From positions 1 through 11,090 of the forward strand of contig KV835873.1 of the NCBI GenBank assembly GCA_001838165.1: a stretch of DNA of 11,090 nucleotides, written 5' to 3'. Of the stretch, positions 1 through 6,493 are shown in pieces. Position 1 is the stretch's first letter. Each line of letters starts with the position of its first letter. The position numbers were made by a program, and so were the translations under genes. The notes under the pieces are model-generated. The model worked only from the letters and a program-made list of their open reading frames with translations. It ran no database searches and had not been told where the DNA came from. The DNA comes from Actinomyces sp. HMSC035G02 (lineage in GTDB: Bacteria; Actinomycetota; Actinomycetes; Actinomycetales; Actinomycetaceae).

Positions 1-98
1 CACCCGGTCACCCACACTCAACTCGGAAGAGCCGTCAATGTTTCACGTGAAACAATCGCGGGAACAGTCACCAAACGGCCTCGCGCGCGGCGCCGCAA
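1..98. other. Left-edge intergenic segment carrying parS
   Basis: These bases lie between the stop codon of the subtilase gene and the left edge of the window. Apart from the parS palindrome I see no convincing gene or intrinsic terminator. On the minus strand an open frame runs from position 39 to the edge, but it has no supported start, so a downstream gene beginning here or just outside can be neither claimed nor excluded. Confidence 0.5.
39..54. promoter_or_regulatory. parS: parS site (ParB/Spo0J binding palindrome)
   Basis: The sequence TGTTTCACGTGAAACA is a perfect 16-bp palindrome. It is identical to the well-known bacterial parS consensus, whose core GTTTCACGTGAAAC is the form used in Streptomyces and mycobacteria. 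ParB binds parS, spreads as a CTP-dependent clamp, and helps segregate and organise the origin region of the chromosome. The site lies in the gap just downstream of the subtilase gene. Because parS sites cluster near oriC in actinobacteria, the window is probably origin-proximal. That last step is inference. Confidence 0.9.
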
Positions 99-1316
99 CT
101 ACTTCCGGTGGTAGCGCGGGCTCGTGCCCAAGTGCGTCGGGTAGACGTTCAGGCCATCCTTCAGCTTCGACTCGTCAAGGCCACGATACGTGTACGAACT
201 ATCGTTCACGATATCCGTCGGATCCACGACGCCATCCGCGTACTGCTGGACCTCCTCCGGCGTCGGACTCGACCCGCCCTGCTTCTGCGCCAGCGGGTTC
301 TCATCAGGGAACTGCGACGGATCCGTATTCAAAATCGCGCCCGGATCAATGCCACCAAAACCCGTGTACTTGTTCCACCCATGATCAGGATTCAAGCCCG
401 TCGTCACCAGCAACTGCAGCAACTGATTGGAAGTAGCCTGCGGCCACCGCTGCTTCGCCAATGCCAGAACGCCCGTGACGATCGGCGATGCAACCGAAGT
501 GGCAGAGACAGTGTCATTAGCACCAGTGTCAAAGTTACGAAACAGCACAGGACCGCCGATAGAAGCCGTCACCACTCCCTCGCCCCACGAGGAGTATTCC
601 TGCCGCGTCCCATCCGTACTGATCGCCGTCACACCAACAACGCCCGACCATTTAGACAAAGACAGATCATCATTGTCAAAACCGTCATTTCCAGCAGCAG
701 CGACGAGGATTACTCCACTCGACATCGCACGTGCAACGGTCCATTTCATTGGGTCATTGCCATCATTGCTAGATGCGGACAGATTGATGATCTGGGCCCC
801 ATCATTCATCGCCTGATTCAGCACCCAGATCGGCTCTGTTTTAGCCACGTAACCATCGTTATTGAAGCAGTCTTCTGACGCCTGATCATCCTGGGTACCA
901 AAAGGGATTCTGTAGGACAACAGGGAACTACCGGGAGCAACACCGTAGACATCCGACACGAGGATGGAAGCCACACCCGTGCCGTGCCTCCAAGATCCAT
1001 TGGAACTCGTTATGGTACAGGTTTCCTTAGTCGTAATTTTCGCGCCCTTGAGTTCAGGCACGGATGTGTCCACCGGACCATCGATCATCGCGATGGTGAC
1101 ACCCTCGCCCGTGTATCCCTTCGCACGAGCACGATCCAGGCCGTAGTACGAAAAGTACGCCTGATCGGCCGCGGTGATCACGTCGGCTGCATGCGCGGGG
1201 GTGGCGGGAATCGACACGATGCCCGCCGCGAGCGCGCCCACGGCAGCGACGGCGACGCTGTTCCTCACGCGCACTCGTCGACCCCTCATTACCCTCACCA
1301 TTGGCGCGGATCCCAT
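99..1316 (-). CDS. Secreted S8 subtilisin-like serine protease, mycosin-like (T7SS-associated)
   Basis: This is a 405-residue subtilase. An N-terminal signal peptide is visible: an Arg-rich start (residues 10-18), a hydrophobic core (about 20-38) and a probable cleavage site after AHA (about 41-43). The catalytic triad is Asp79 (AMIDGP), His111 (RHGTGVAS) and Ser274 (SATSVASP), with oxyanion Asn210 (AAAGND). Cys100 and Cys150 may form a disulfide. Mycosins (MycP) are the membrane-anchored subtilases of type VII secretion loci. The neighbouring WXG-like genes support that assignment. Unlike typical MycP, the C-terminus (about 335-405) is polar and Pro/Asp-rich with no transmembrane helix, so the protein should be soluble outside the cell. 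The start overlaps the upstream gene by 22 nt and has no clear Shine-Dalgarno sequence. ATGs at 1301 and 1289 are alternatives; the latter gives a more ordinary signal-peptide n-region. The family is certain, while the T7SS role is inferred from context. Confidence 0.88.
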   Translation of the reverse strand: MGSAPMVRVMRGRRVRVRNSVAVAAVGALAAGIVSIPATPAHAADVITAADQAYFSYYGLDRARAKGYTGEGVTIAMIDGPVDTSVPELKGAKITTKETCTITSSNGSWRHGTGVASILVSDVYGVAPGSSLLSYRIPFGTQDDQASEDCFNNDGYVAKTEPIWVLNQAMNDGAQIINLSASSNDGNDPMKWTVARAMSSGVILVAAAGNDGFDNDDLSLSKWSGVVGVTAISTDGTRQEYSSWGEGVVTASIGGPVLFRNFDTGANDTVSATSVASPIVTGVLALAKQRWPQATSNQLLQLLVTTGLNPDHGWNKYTGFGGIDPGAILNTDPSQFPDENPLAQKQGGSSPTPEEVQQYADGVVDPTDIVNDSSYTYRGLDESKLKDGLNVYPTHLGTSPRYHRK

Positions 1317-2851
1317 CCGTCGTCCCGGCGCGGAGCGGGCGCAATGTCCTTGTCGGTCCCGTATGTCTGCGACATTGGATTCACATATCCTTCCGGCAAC
1401 TCATCGTCGTCCTCCACGCGGAAAGGCGTGTACTTCCGACGCTTCGCCTTCTCATCGTCCTTGCCACGGCCGACGCCCGCACCAGCACCGCCGCCCATGA
1501 AGCCAGAGGCTCCCTGGGTTCCGCCTTTCCCGGCGCCAGCGGCACCAACACCGGCACCCGCCCCGCGGGAGCCATCAGCTCCGACGATACCAGATAGGCC
1601 TGCGGTACCAGAGGGTGCCTTGTAGGTCCCGTAGCCCGGACCGGAGTAGGATCCCGCACGCAGCGAAGACATGCCGCTCACGTTGCCTGCCGTTCCCCCT
1701 CGCCCGAGGGCAGCTGCAGCACCACGGCCAAGAGCGCTCGCCGACGAGCCGAGGCCTCCACCCATGCGGGCCGCACCACCGACGCCAAGGGCTCCCGCTC
1801 CTAGCATCCCAGCACCAGCAAAACGGGAGGTCAACGCGGACTCGCTTCCCGGACCGCCATTCACGTTCCACAGTGGGTGGTATCTGTCTACCGGGGGTGC
1901 CGGCGTATAGCCGCCGACGACACCGTTACGATGCCAGTCCCCGTTCACTCGCGTGTGCAGCAGATCGACGCCCATGAGGTCCTGTGGGTCGGAAATCGGG
2001 TTCAGGCGCGACCCCACCTCACCCTCGGTCACGAAGCGGTTCGGGATACGAGGCGACGACATGACGCGATCGCTCACCGGACCGCCCTCGTCATACCCCG
2101 CCGGATACAGTCCGGAGCCGGATCCTCGCAAATCAGATCGACCGTAGTCCGTGTCACGGCTGCCTGGGTACACACCCGCCTCGTGAGCGGAGGTATTCAG
2201 GTATCCCCGCTCAATGTCTTGACGCACGCTACCACTCGAAGGACCCGGATTCTGTTCGCCGTAGTCACCCGCGTTTTCAACCCGCTGTTTCATTGCGTCA
2301 CGCTGCGCATTCGTCCCATCCGCCAGGGCCTGCATCGTGTCGTTCGCGCGCTGCAGGATGTCCGTCGCGGCGGCTTCACGCTGGTTGTTCGCCTGCATGA
2401 TGAGCCCTTGGACGTATGCTTCACCCGTCGTAGCGACCGCGTTGATGGGCAGTCCCGCGAGGCCCATATACCCGGTCACAGGAATGACGACGTGGGCTGC
2501 GTCTGCCAACGCCTGCAGCTTCGAGTCAACCAGGGTGGGCGAGAGCTGCATAGCGTCCTCGCGCACGTGCTTCATGACGCGACGGGCCTCCGCATAGAAC
2601 TCCATCGCCGTGTTGTGCCCATCCTTGATGGCCTGCACCTGCTTCATCGCGCGATCGGTCCACGCGTCGATCTGGTCTCCAGTTTCACCGGTGAATCCCT
2701 GGTTCGTGCGCATGTGGTGCGTGGAGTTGTTGGCCTCGTTCAGGCCGCACACAACCGTATTGTGTTCGTTGTCCGAGGCGTCCAGCGCGGAGGCCGTCTC
2801 GATCGCGGTGACCAGCTGCATGAGGCGCTCGTACATCGGGCTCTCAACCAT
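1295..2851 (-). CDS. WXG/PPE-like T7SS-type putative substrate with Gly/Ala-rich tail
   Basis: This 518-residue protein has no signal peptide or membrane segment. Residues 1-195 are predominantly helical in composition (Ala, Gln, Glu, Met, few Pro), as in long helical-bundle T7SS substrates of the WXG100/PPE/EspB type. Residues 200-340 are polar and rich in Gly, Pro, Tyr and Arg. Residues 343-463 are strongly Gly/Ala-rich. The tail holds a basic patch (470-473) followed by an acidic motif EDDDELPEGYV (480-490), which resembles the short acidic C-terminal motifs of other actinobacterial T7SS-associated proteins. That resemblance is from memory and tentative. The ATG at 2851 is preceded by a GAGGAG Shine-Dalgarno sequence about 7 nt upstream. 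The gene starts 18 nt after the WXG-like gene ends and overlaps the protease gene, so the three are probably one transcript. It may be the protease's substrate or an exported surface factor. The function itself is not recognised. Confidence 0.75.
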   Translation of the reverse strand: MVESPMYERLMQLVTAIETASALDASDNEHNTVVCGLNEANNSTHHMRTNQGFTGETGDQIDAWTDRAMKQVQAIKDGHNTAMEFYAEARRVMKHVREDAMQLSPTLVDSKLQALADAAHVVIPVTGYMGLAGLPINAVATTGEAYVQGLIMQANNQREAAATDILQRANDTMQALADGTNAQRDAMKQRVENAGDYGEQNPGPSSGSVRQDIERGYLNTSAHEAGVYPGSRDTDYGRSDLRGSGSGLYPAGYDEGGPVSDRVMSSPRIPNRFVTEGEVGSRLNPISDPQDLMGVDLLHTRVNGDWHRNGVVGGYTPAPPVDRYHPLWNVNGGPGSESALTSRFAGAGMLGAGALGVGGAARMGGGLGSSASALGRGAAAALGRGGTAGNVSGMSSLRAGSYSGPGYGTYKAPSGTAGLSGIVGADGSRGAGAGVGAAGAGKGGTQGASGFMGGGAGAGVGRGKDDEKAKRRKYTPFRVEDDDELPEGYVNPMSQTYGTDKDIAPAPRRDDGWDPRQW

Positions 2852-2869
2852 GATTCGCTCTCCTCACTC

Positions 2870-3346
2870 TCAGATGGCCGACGGCGCGTTTTGGGCGGGT
2901 TCGGAGGACGAGGCACCGGGGTCGGTGCCCGCATTCGCCGGCGGGGCGGAATTGTCGACCTGAGTCGGAGGTGCGGTGTAGGTCGAATAGGCAGTCGACC
3001 CACCACCGCTCGTCGGACTTGGGTCCAGGCCCGCCAGGATAGCGGCGAGCTGGTCAGCATTCGCCGTCTCTGCGGCCTCGAAGGCCTCGGCTGCCTGTTC
3101 AACCTGACCATCGAACTTTGTGAAGCTCTTCTTCTGACTGCCAATCAGCTGAGCCTCAGCCTTCAGCAGCGAAACGATCGCCGTGCGCATGGCCTGGAAC
3201 CCGCCCTCGTCGGACCAATACGAGGGGTCTTGCGCGTCAATGAGCCGCCCGAGAGCCTCCGATGAGTCCCCCAGGGACTGCCCTCCTCGCTTCATATCGT
3301 CACGCGTCTGGGCGTGCTTATCGGAATCGAAGCCGACGTCAACCAC
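2870..3346 (-). CDS. WXG100-like small helical-hairpin protein
   Basis: This is a 158-residue protein. Residues 8-38 and 48-105 look like two amphipathic helices separated by a turn at YWSDEGGF (43-50), where Trp44 stands at the position of the WXG turn. The classical W-x-G spacing is degenerate (W-S-D). Residues 108-158 form a Ser/Pro/Thr/Gly-rich tail that ordinary 100-residue WXG100 proteins lack. A possible relaxed export motif, F89-x-x-x-E93, resembles the YxxxD/E T7SS signal. The start is GTG at 3346, chosen because a perfect AGGAGG (3353-3358) sits 6 nt upstream. It is the first gene of a three-gene unit with the PPE-like protein and the subtilase, and could be a secretion partner of the 518-residue protein. 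Membership of the WXG superfamily is probable rather than certain. Confidence 0.72.
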   Translation of the reverse strand: MVDVGFDSDKHAQTRDDMKRGGQSLGDSSEALGRLIDAQDPSYWSDEGGFQAMRTAIVSLLKAEAQLIGSQKKSFTKFDGQVEQAAEAFEAAETANADQLAAILAGLDPSPTSGGGSTAYSTYTAPPTQVDNSAPPANAGTDPGASSSEPAQNAPSAI

Positions 3347-3352
3347 GCGCTA

Positions 3353-3358
3353 CCTCCT
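3353..3358 (-). promoter_or_regulatory. Shine-Dalgarno site fixing a GTG start
   Basis: Read on the minus strand, AGGAGG lies 6 nt before the GTG at 3346. No ATG nearby has comparable support, so this site decides the start of the WXG100-like gene. Confidence 0.8.
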
Positions 3359-3368
3359 GATCAACCGA

Positions 3369-3399
3369 CCCACGATTTCGTGGGCCACAGAACACTGTG
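3369..3399 (-). promoter_or_regulatory. Tandem hairpins in the T7SS-cassette leader
   Basis: Two inverted repeats stand side by side between the candidate promoter and the Shine-Dalgarno site. CACAG-AACA-CTGTG occupies 3386-3399 and CCCACGATTTCGTGGG occupies 3369-3384. The latter has perfect 7-bp arms around a TT centre. They could be leader RNA hairpins that control ribosome access, the SD starting about 10 nt further on, or DNA operator sites. Which of these applies cannot be told from the sequence alone. Confidence 0.5.
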
Positions 3400-3410
3400 C
3401 TACCCAGCCA

Positions 3411-3439
3411 AGCATATGACCAGTTGTTCAGGTTAACAA
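3411..3439 (-). promoter_or_regulatory. Candidate sigma-70-type promoter of the T7SS cassette
   Basis: On the minus strand a TTGTTA (-35 like, 3434-3439) is followed after exactly 17 bp by TATGCT (-10 like, 3411-3416). Transcription would start near 3404, giving a leader of roughly 58 nt. Each hexamer matches the consensus at four of six positions, so the call is moderate to weak. The -35 overlaps a small TTGTT/AACAA inverted repeat (3424-3439). Confidence 0.35.
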
Positions 3440-3468
3440 GCGATTCAGAGGTTCACGAGGCCGGGGCC

Positions 3469-3540
3469 GGATCCTCGGAGACGCCCGCTCACGGGTCCTC
3501 GGAGACGCCCGCTCACAGGTCCACTCGCAGACCCGCTCAC
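3469..3540. repeat. Three 24-bp tandem repeats
   Basis: Three direct repeats stand head to tail at 3469-3492, 3493-3516 and 3517-3540. The first two differ at a single base, and the third is diverged but keeps the shared end CCCGCTCAC. They begin 16 nt after the permease stop codon in the direction of transcription. Because 24 is a multiple of three, the frame of the permease stays open through them after its TGA and would encode a VSGRLRGP-like octapeptide repeat before the next TGA. They may be a slippage product or a structured 3' UTR. A CRISPR is excluded because there are no spacers. Confidence 0.8.
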
Positions 3541-3555
3541 AGCAACGCCAGACAC

Positions 3556-4470
3556 TCACCCCCGCCTCTCGCGCAATGTGCGCGCGAGCAGGCCGTGCCT
3601 CGGCGCGAAGACCCAGGCGAGCACGAAGCACGCGGTCAGCACCAGGACGATCGTGGCGCCCGTGGGCACGTCCAGCGCCCACGACAGGTACAGGCCCACC
3701 AGGCCCCCGGAGGCGCCGAGCGCGGGCGACAGGATCATCATGGTCCCCAGGCGGTCGCACAGGAGCCGCGCGGTGGCCGCGGGGGTCACCAACAAAGCAA
3801 GCACCAGGACGTTGCCGATGGTCTGCACGGAGATCACGACGGCCAGGGCCACGGCGACGTACAGGGAAAGATCAGCCAGCAGCACGTGCACGCCCGCCGC
3901 CCGGGCGCTCTCGCGGTCCAGGGTCACGGCCACGATGGGCCGGTGCGCCAGGAACAGCATGAGCAGCACAAACAAGGCGCCAGCCAGCACCACGGGCACA
4001 TCCGACGCCGGAATACCGGTGATCGACCCGAACAGGAAGTCCTGCAGGCTCCCCGCGTACCCGGGCGCCCGCGCGATGATCGCGACGCCGAGCGCAAACG
4101 CGCCCACGAAGAGCACGCCGATGACGGAGTCCTCCTTGAGCCGCCGATTCTGCGCCAACAAGGCCACGAGCACGGCGGTCACGACGCCCGCGAGCGCGCC
4201 GCCCAGCACCAGGGATCCGCCGCACACGAAGGCGATTGCCAGGCCCGGGAACACGGAGTGCGCGACCGCGTCGCCGATGAACGCCATGCCGCGCAGGACG
4301 ACGTGCACGCCGACGCTGCCGCACACGAGCGCGGCGACGACCGCGATCAGCAGCGCGCGCGGCAGGAAGGCCAACGCGGGATTCGTCAGGTCGCGGAAGA
4401 AGTCGTAGGGGCTCAGGAAGTCCGCCGCCGGGACGAGGGCACGTCCGGCCGCGTGGATCACGGTGCTCAT
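3556..4470 (-). CDS. Zinc/manganese-type ABC transporter permease (anchored-repeat system)
   Basis: This is a 304-residue polytopic membrane protein of the ABC-3 family (ZnuB/MntB/AztB type), the usual length for the family. Hydrophobic segments are visible at about 35-60, 75-107, 117-135, 155-177, 198-216, 220-236, 247-263 and 270-290. The family hallmark GDAVAHSVFPGLAIAF lies at 66-81, and TIGNVLVLALLVTPAATA at 217-234. It should form the channel through which metal released by the lipoprotein enters, driven by the adjacent ATPase. The start at 4470 is chosen over an in-frame ATG at 4533 because it gives an ATGA overlap with the ATPase stop and has TAGGAG about 8 nt upstream. The extra 21 residues of the longer version are Arg/Pro-rich and look like a shadow. 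It is the last gene of the operon. Zinc is the likeliest metal because of the Zur-like operator. Confidence 0.92.
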   Translation of the reverse strand: MSTVIHAAGRALVPAADFLSPYDFFRDLTNPALAFLPRALLIAVVAALVCGSVGVHVVLRGMAFIGDAVAHSVFPGLAIAFVCGGSLVLGGALAGVVTAVLVALLAQNRRLKEDSVIGVLFVGAFALGVAIIARAPGYAGSLQDFLFGSITGIPASDVPVVLAGALFVLLMLFLAHRPIVAVTLDRESARAAGVHVLLADLSLYVAVALAVVISVQTIGNVLVLALLVTPAATARLLCDRLGTMMILSPALGASGGLVGLYLSWALDVPTGATIVLVLTACFVLAWVFAPRHGLLARTLRERRG

Positions 4471-5186
4471 GCGCGCACTCCTAGGGCGTCGAGGATCGGG
4501 TTGTCGGGTCGCACGTCGAAGGCGCGGATCCACGGGTCGGCGTCCGCCAGCTCCTCGGGTCGCCCGGAGGCGACGATCGTGCGCCGTAGCAGGTACAGGC
4601 GGTCGCAGCCGGCGCGCGCGCCGATGAGGTCGTGCGTGGTCATGAGGAGGGCCCGCCCGCCGTCCGCGAGGCTACGGAACAGGTCCATGAGCATCTCCTG
4701 CGTGGGCATGTCGAGGCCGGTGAAGGGCTCGTCGAGGAGCAGCACGGCGGGCCGGATCGCGAGTGCCCGGGCGACGAGGACGCGCTGACGCTGCCCTCCG
4801 GACAGCTCGCCGATGGGTCGCTTGGCGAGGTCGCGCATGCCCACGAGGGACAGGGCCTCCTCGACGGCGCGGAAGTGCGGGGTTCGAGCGCGCCCGAGCA
4901 GGCCTCGTCGCACGGTGACGGCCTGCAGGACAGCGTCGCGCACGCTGATCGGGAAGTCCCACGCGAACTCGTGCCGCTGCGGCACGTACCCGATCGCGCC
5001 GTCGGTCTCGACGCTGCCGCTGGAGGGGATGAGCCCCAGGATCGAGCGGATCAGCGTGGTCTTCCCGGCGCCGTTGGGCCCGATGAGGCCGACGAGCTCC
5101 CCGGCCTCGACCTCCAGGTCGACGCCCTCGAGGACGCTGCGCCCGCCCAGGGACGCGCCCAGTCCGGTGACGCGCAGCTGGCTCAC
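4467..5186 (-). CDS. Zinc/manganese-type ABC transporter ATP-binding protein (anchored-repeat system)
   Basis: This 239-residue nucleotide-binding subunit is complete. It has Walker A GPNGAGKTT (36-44), Q-loop Gln70 (VPQRHE), signature LSGGQRQR (128-135), Walker B VLLLDEP (148-154) and H-loop His185 (TTHD). It belongs to the ZnuC/MntA group and would hydrolyse ATP on the cytoplasmic face of the neighbouring permease. The start is GTG at 5186, overlapping the upstream TGA as GTGA, with GGAGGGG a few nucleotides upstream. The gene ends inside the permease start codon, so the two are translationally coupled. The gene order and the repeat proteins alongside match the actinobacterial 'anchored repeat-type ABC transporter'. 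Confidence 0.94.
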   Translation of the reverse strand: MSQLRVTGLGASLGGRSVLEGVDLEVEAGELVGLIGPNGAGKTTLIRSILGLIPSSGSVETDGAIGYVPQRHEFAWDFPISVRDAVLQAVTVRRGLLGRARTPHFRAVEEALSLVGMRDLAKRPIGELSGGQRQRVLVARALAIRPAVLLLDEPFTGLDMPTQEMLMDLFRSLADGGRALLMTTHDLIGARAGCDRLYLLRRTIVASGRPEELADADPWIRAFDVRPDNPILDALGVRA

Positions 5187-6493
5187 TGCTCCCCTCCCCG
5201 ATCGACGAGGCCGGGGCCGCCCTCGCCCGAGCCATCACCGCGGGCGGTAGGCAGGGGCGCGAGGATGGAGTCGGCCTCGGCGATGGCGGCGGCCTGTTCG
5301 GCGTGGCTGCGGCGCGAGCGCGCCACCACGAGGGCGCCGATCACGAGGAGGGACACCGCGACGACCGCGATGATCGCGAGGAAGGCCCAGTCGGGCAGCC
5401 CGCCCGACGCGGCACCCGAAGCAGAGGAAGCAGAACCAGCGGGGGTGGCCCCGGAACCAGCGGGCACGGAACCAGAGGAAGAAGCGGAGGAAGAAGCGGA
5501 AGCCCCATCTGCGGAGGCAGCCGCAGGCGCAGCCATGGCCAGGGCCTCGGACGCGGAGGCGGCGTCACCGACGGCGAAGCGCAGGGTCGTGGAGGCGCTG
5601 ACGGCCTCGCCGGCGGTGGTCGTGCCGAGGAAGGTCACGGTCGCCGTGTAGGTGCCGGGCGCGGAGAACGCCCAGTTGGCGTGCACGTGCGTGCCCGAGT
5701 CGATCCACACGTCGCCGGGCGCCGCACCCGAGTCGGCGAGCAGGAGGGGCTTGCCGAAGGTGCCGGACTGCAGGAACAGCCACGCGCGGCCGGGGCCGGA
5801 CACGGGGCCGACGCGCATGGTGAGGCCGCGGTCGATGGTGGCCGTGACGGCGGGATCCTGCGTGTTCCAGCCGAGCCACACGACGCCCGGGTTCTGCGTC
5901 TGGGGAACGACGTACACGGGCTTGCCGGCGACGTCGGCCAGGAAGGGGTAGTCGGCGGAGTCAGGCGCGGTCATGATGGCCGCATCACCCACCCGCAGGA
6001 CGGTCTGGTTGGGGTCGCGCCACACGGCGCCGCTCTCGGCGTCGTGGCGCAGGCCGGCCCTCCACTGTCCGTCGATCAGTCGGGGGCCGAGGTCGACGTG
6101 CCCAACGCTGATTTCGCTGGCCTCATTCGACCACTCCTCGTGCGCTGCGACGCTCTGCGCGAGGTCGGGGTCGGGACTCGGGTCAGCAAAAGAAGAGGGG
6201 GCGCCCGCGATGACGAGGAAAGCCGACACAAGCAGAGCGCTCAGAGACAGGCCGAGGCGGGGGATTTGCACCATTAGAGCAGCGACACGCCGACGACACG
6301 CCGTGGGGATGCTTCTAGTGCTGCCATTCCCCCCTGCGGCTGGGCCTGGCCGGGCTTCGAGATCGACCACTCCGAGCGAAGCTCGCGTGTGGCGATCTCG
6401 CGGGCGGGCCGCCGCCCCCGGGGCGAAGAGCCGGCGGCCGCCCTGGCGGGCGACGCCTCGGCCGGAAGTCAGGCGAGAAGAGAAGGATTTCAT
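5183..6493 (-). CDS. Membrane-anchored surface protein with one anchored-repeat (choice-of-anchor M) domain
   Basis: Starting at 6493 the protein has 436 residues; starting at the internal ATG (6274) it has 363. Numbered from 6274, residues 1-30 are a classical signal peptide ending in SSFA, and 54-236 hold one actinobacterial surface-anchored repeat domain. Its conserved motifs are GHVDLGP (58-64), a PVYVVPQ/VVWLGWN pair (119-137) and THVHANWAFSAPG (195-207). A Ser/Ala linker follows (238-292), then one membrane helix (294-317) and an Arg-containing cytosolic tail. It probably displays the domain outside the membrane to assist metal capture by the transporter. The 6493 start is favoured because AAGGAG lies 5 nt upstream and it gives the ATGA overlap typical of this operon. 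It would, however, place 73 Arg-rich residues before the signal peptide. That stretch has rare codons (AGA, CTA, CGA) and two large stem-loops, so real secretion may depend on the 6274 start, which lacks a Shine-Dalgarno sequence. The domain is certain; the start is unresolved. Confidence 0.82.
   Translation of the reverse strand: MKSFSSRLTSGRGVARQGGRRLFAPGAAARPRDRHTRASLGVVDLEARPGPAAGGNGSTRSIPTACRRRVAALMVQIPRLGLSLSALLVSAFLVIAGAPSSFADPSPDPDLAQSVAAHEEWSNEASEISVGHVDLGPRLIDGQWRAGLRHDAESGAVWRDPNQTVLRVGDAAIMTAPDSADYPFLADVAGKPVYVVPQTQNPGVVWLGWNTQDPAVTATIDRGLTMRVGPVSGPGRAWLFLQSGTFGKPLLLADSGAAPGDVWIDSGTHVHANWAFSAPGTYTATVTFLGTTTAGEAVSASTTLRFAVGDAASASEALAMAAPAAASADGASASSSASSSGSVPAGSGATPAGSASSASGAASGGLPDWAFLAIIAVVAVSLLVIGALVVARSRRSHAEQAAAIAEADSILAPLPTARGDGSGEGGPGLVDRGGEQ
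6358..6443 (-). other. Two consecutive large stem-loops at the 5' end of the surface-protein gene
   Basis: The first stem pairs 6358-6370 with 6389-6400 (12 bp with one bulged base). It contains an inner 5-bp hairpin, CGAGC-GAA-GCTCG (6373-6385). The second pairs 6402-6414 with 6432-6443 (12 bp with one bulged base) around a 17-nt loop. Both lie between the Shine-Dalgarno-supported ATG and the ATG directly before the signal peptide. They may be an mRNA structure that sets relative expression in the operon, or a small inserted hairpin element. High GC makes some pairing likely by chance, but two adjacent 12-bp stems are more than expected. Confidence 0.6.

Larger units (their letters stand above)
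3347..3555. other. Intergenic region between the two minus-strand operons
   Basis: This 209-bp gap holds the 24-bp tandem repeats next to the end of the transporter operon, then the candidate promoter, two hairpins and Shine-Dalgarno site of the T7SS-like cassette. I found no convincing intrinsic terminator with a T-run for the transporter operon. Readthrough into the T7SS cassette is therefore possible. Confidence 0.6.

Noticed and set aside
1..39. Open minus-strand frame reading out of the left edge
   Set aside because: It has only about 13 codons, no ribosome-binding site, and no ATG, so a partial gene cannot be supported.
1877..3265. Long plus-strand open frame (462 codons) opposite the WXG-like genes
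   Set aside because: Its translation is Arg/Val/His-rich without any fold or start signal, and it is the complement of genes with clear starts and motifs. Long antisense frames are expected in high-GC DNA.
3469..3540. 24-bp direct repeats considered as a CRISPR array
   Set aside because: The copies are directly adjacent with no spacers, there are only three, and no cas genes are nearby.
3397..4788. Plus-strand open frame (463 codons) opposite the permease and ATPase
   Set aside because: The composition is extreme (Gln, His, Arg, Gly), and the minus-strand genes here carry intact ABC transporter motifs.
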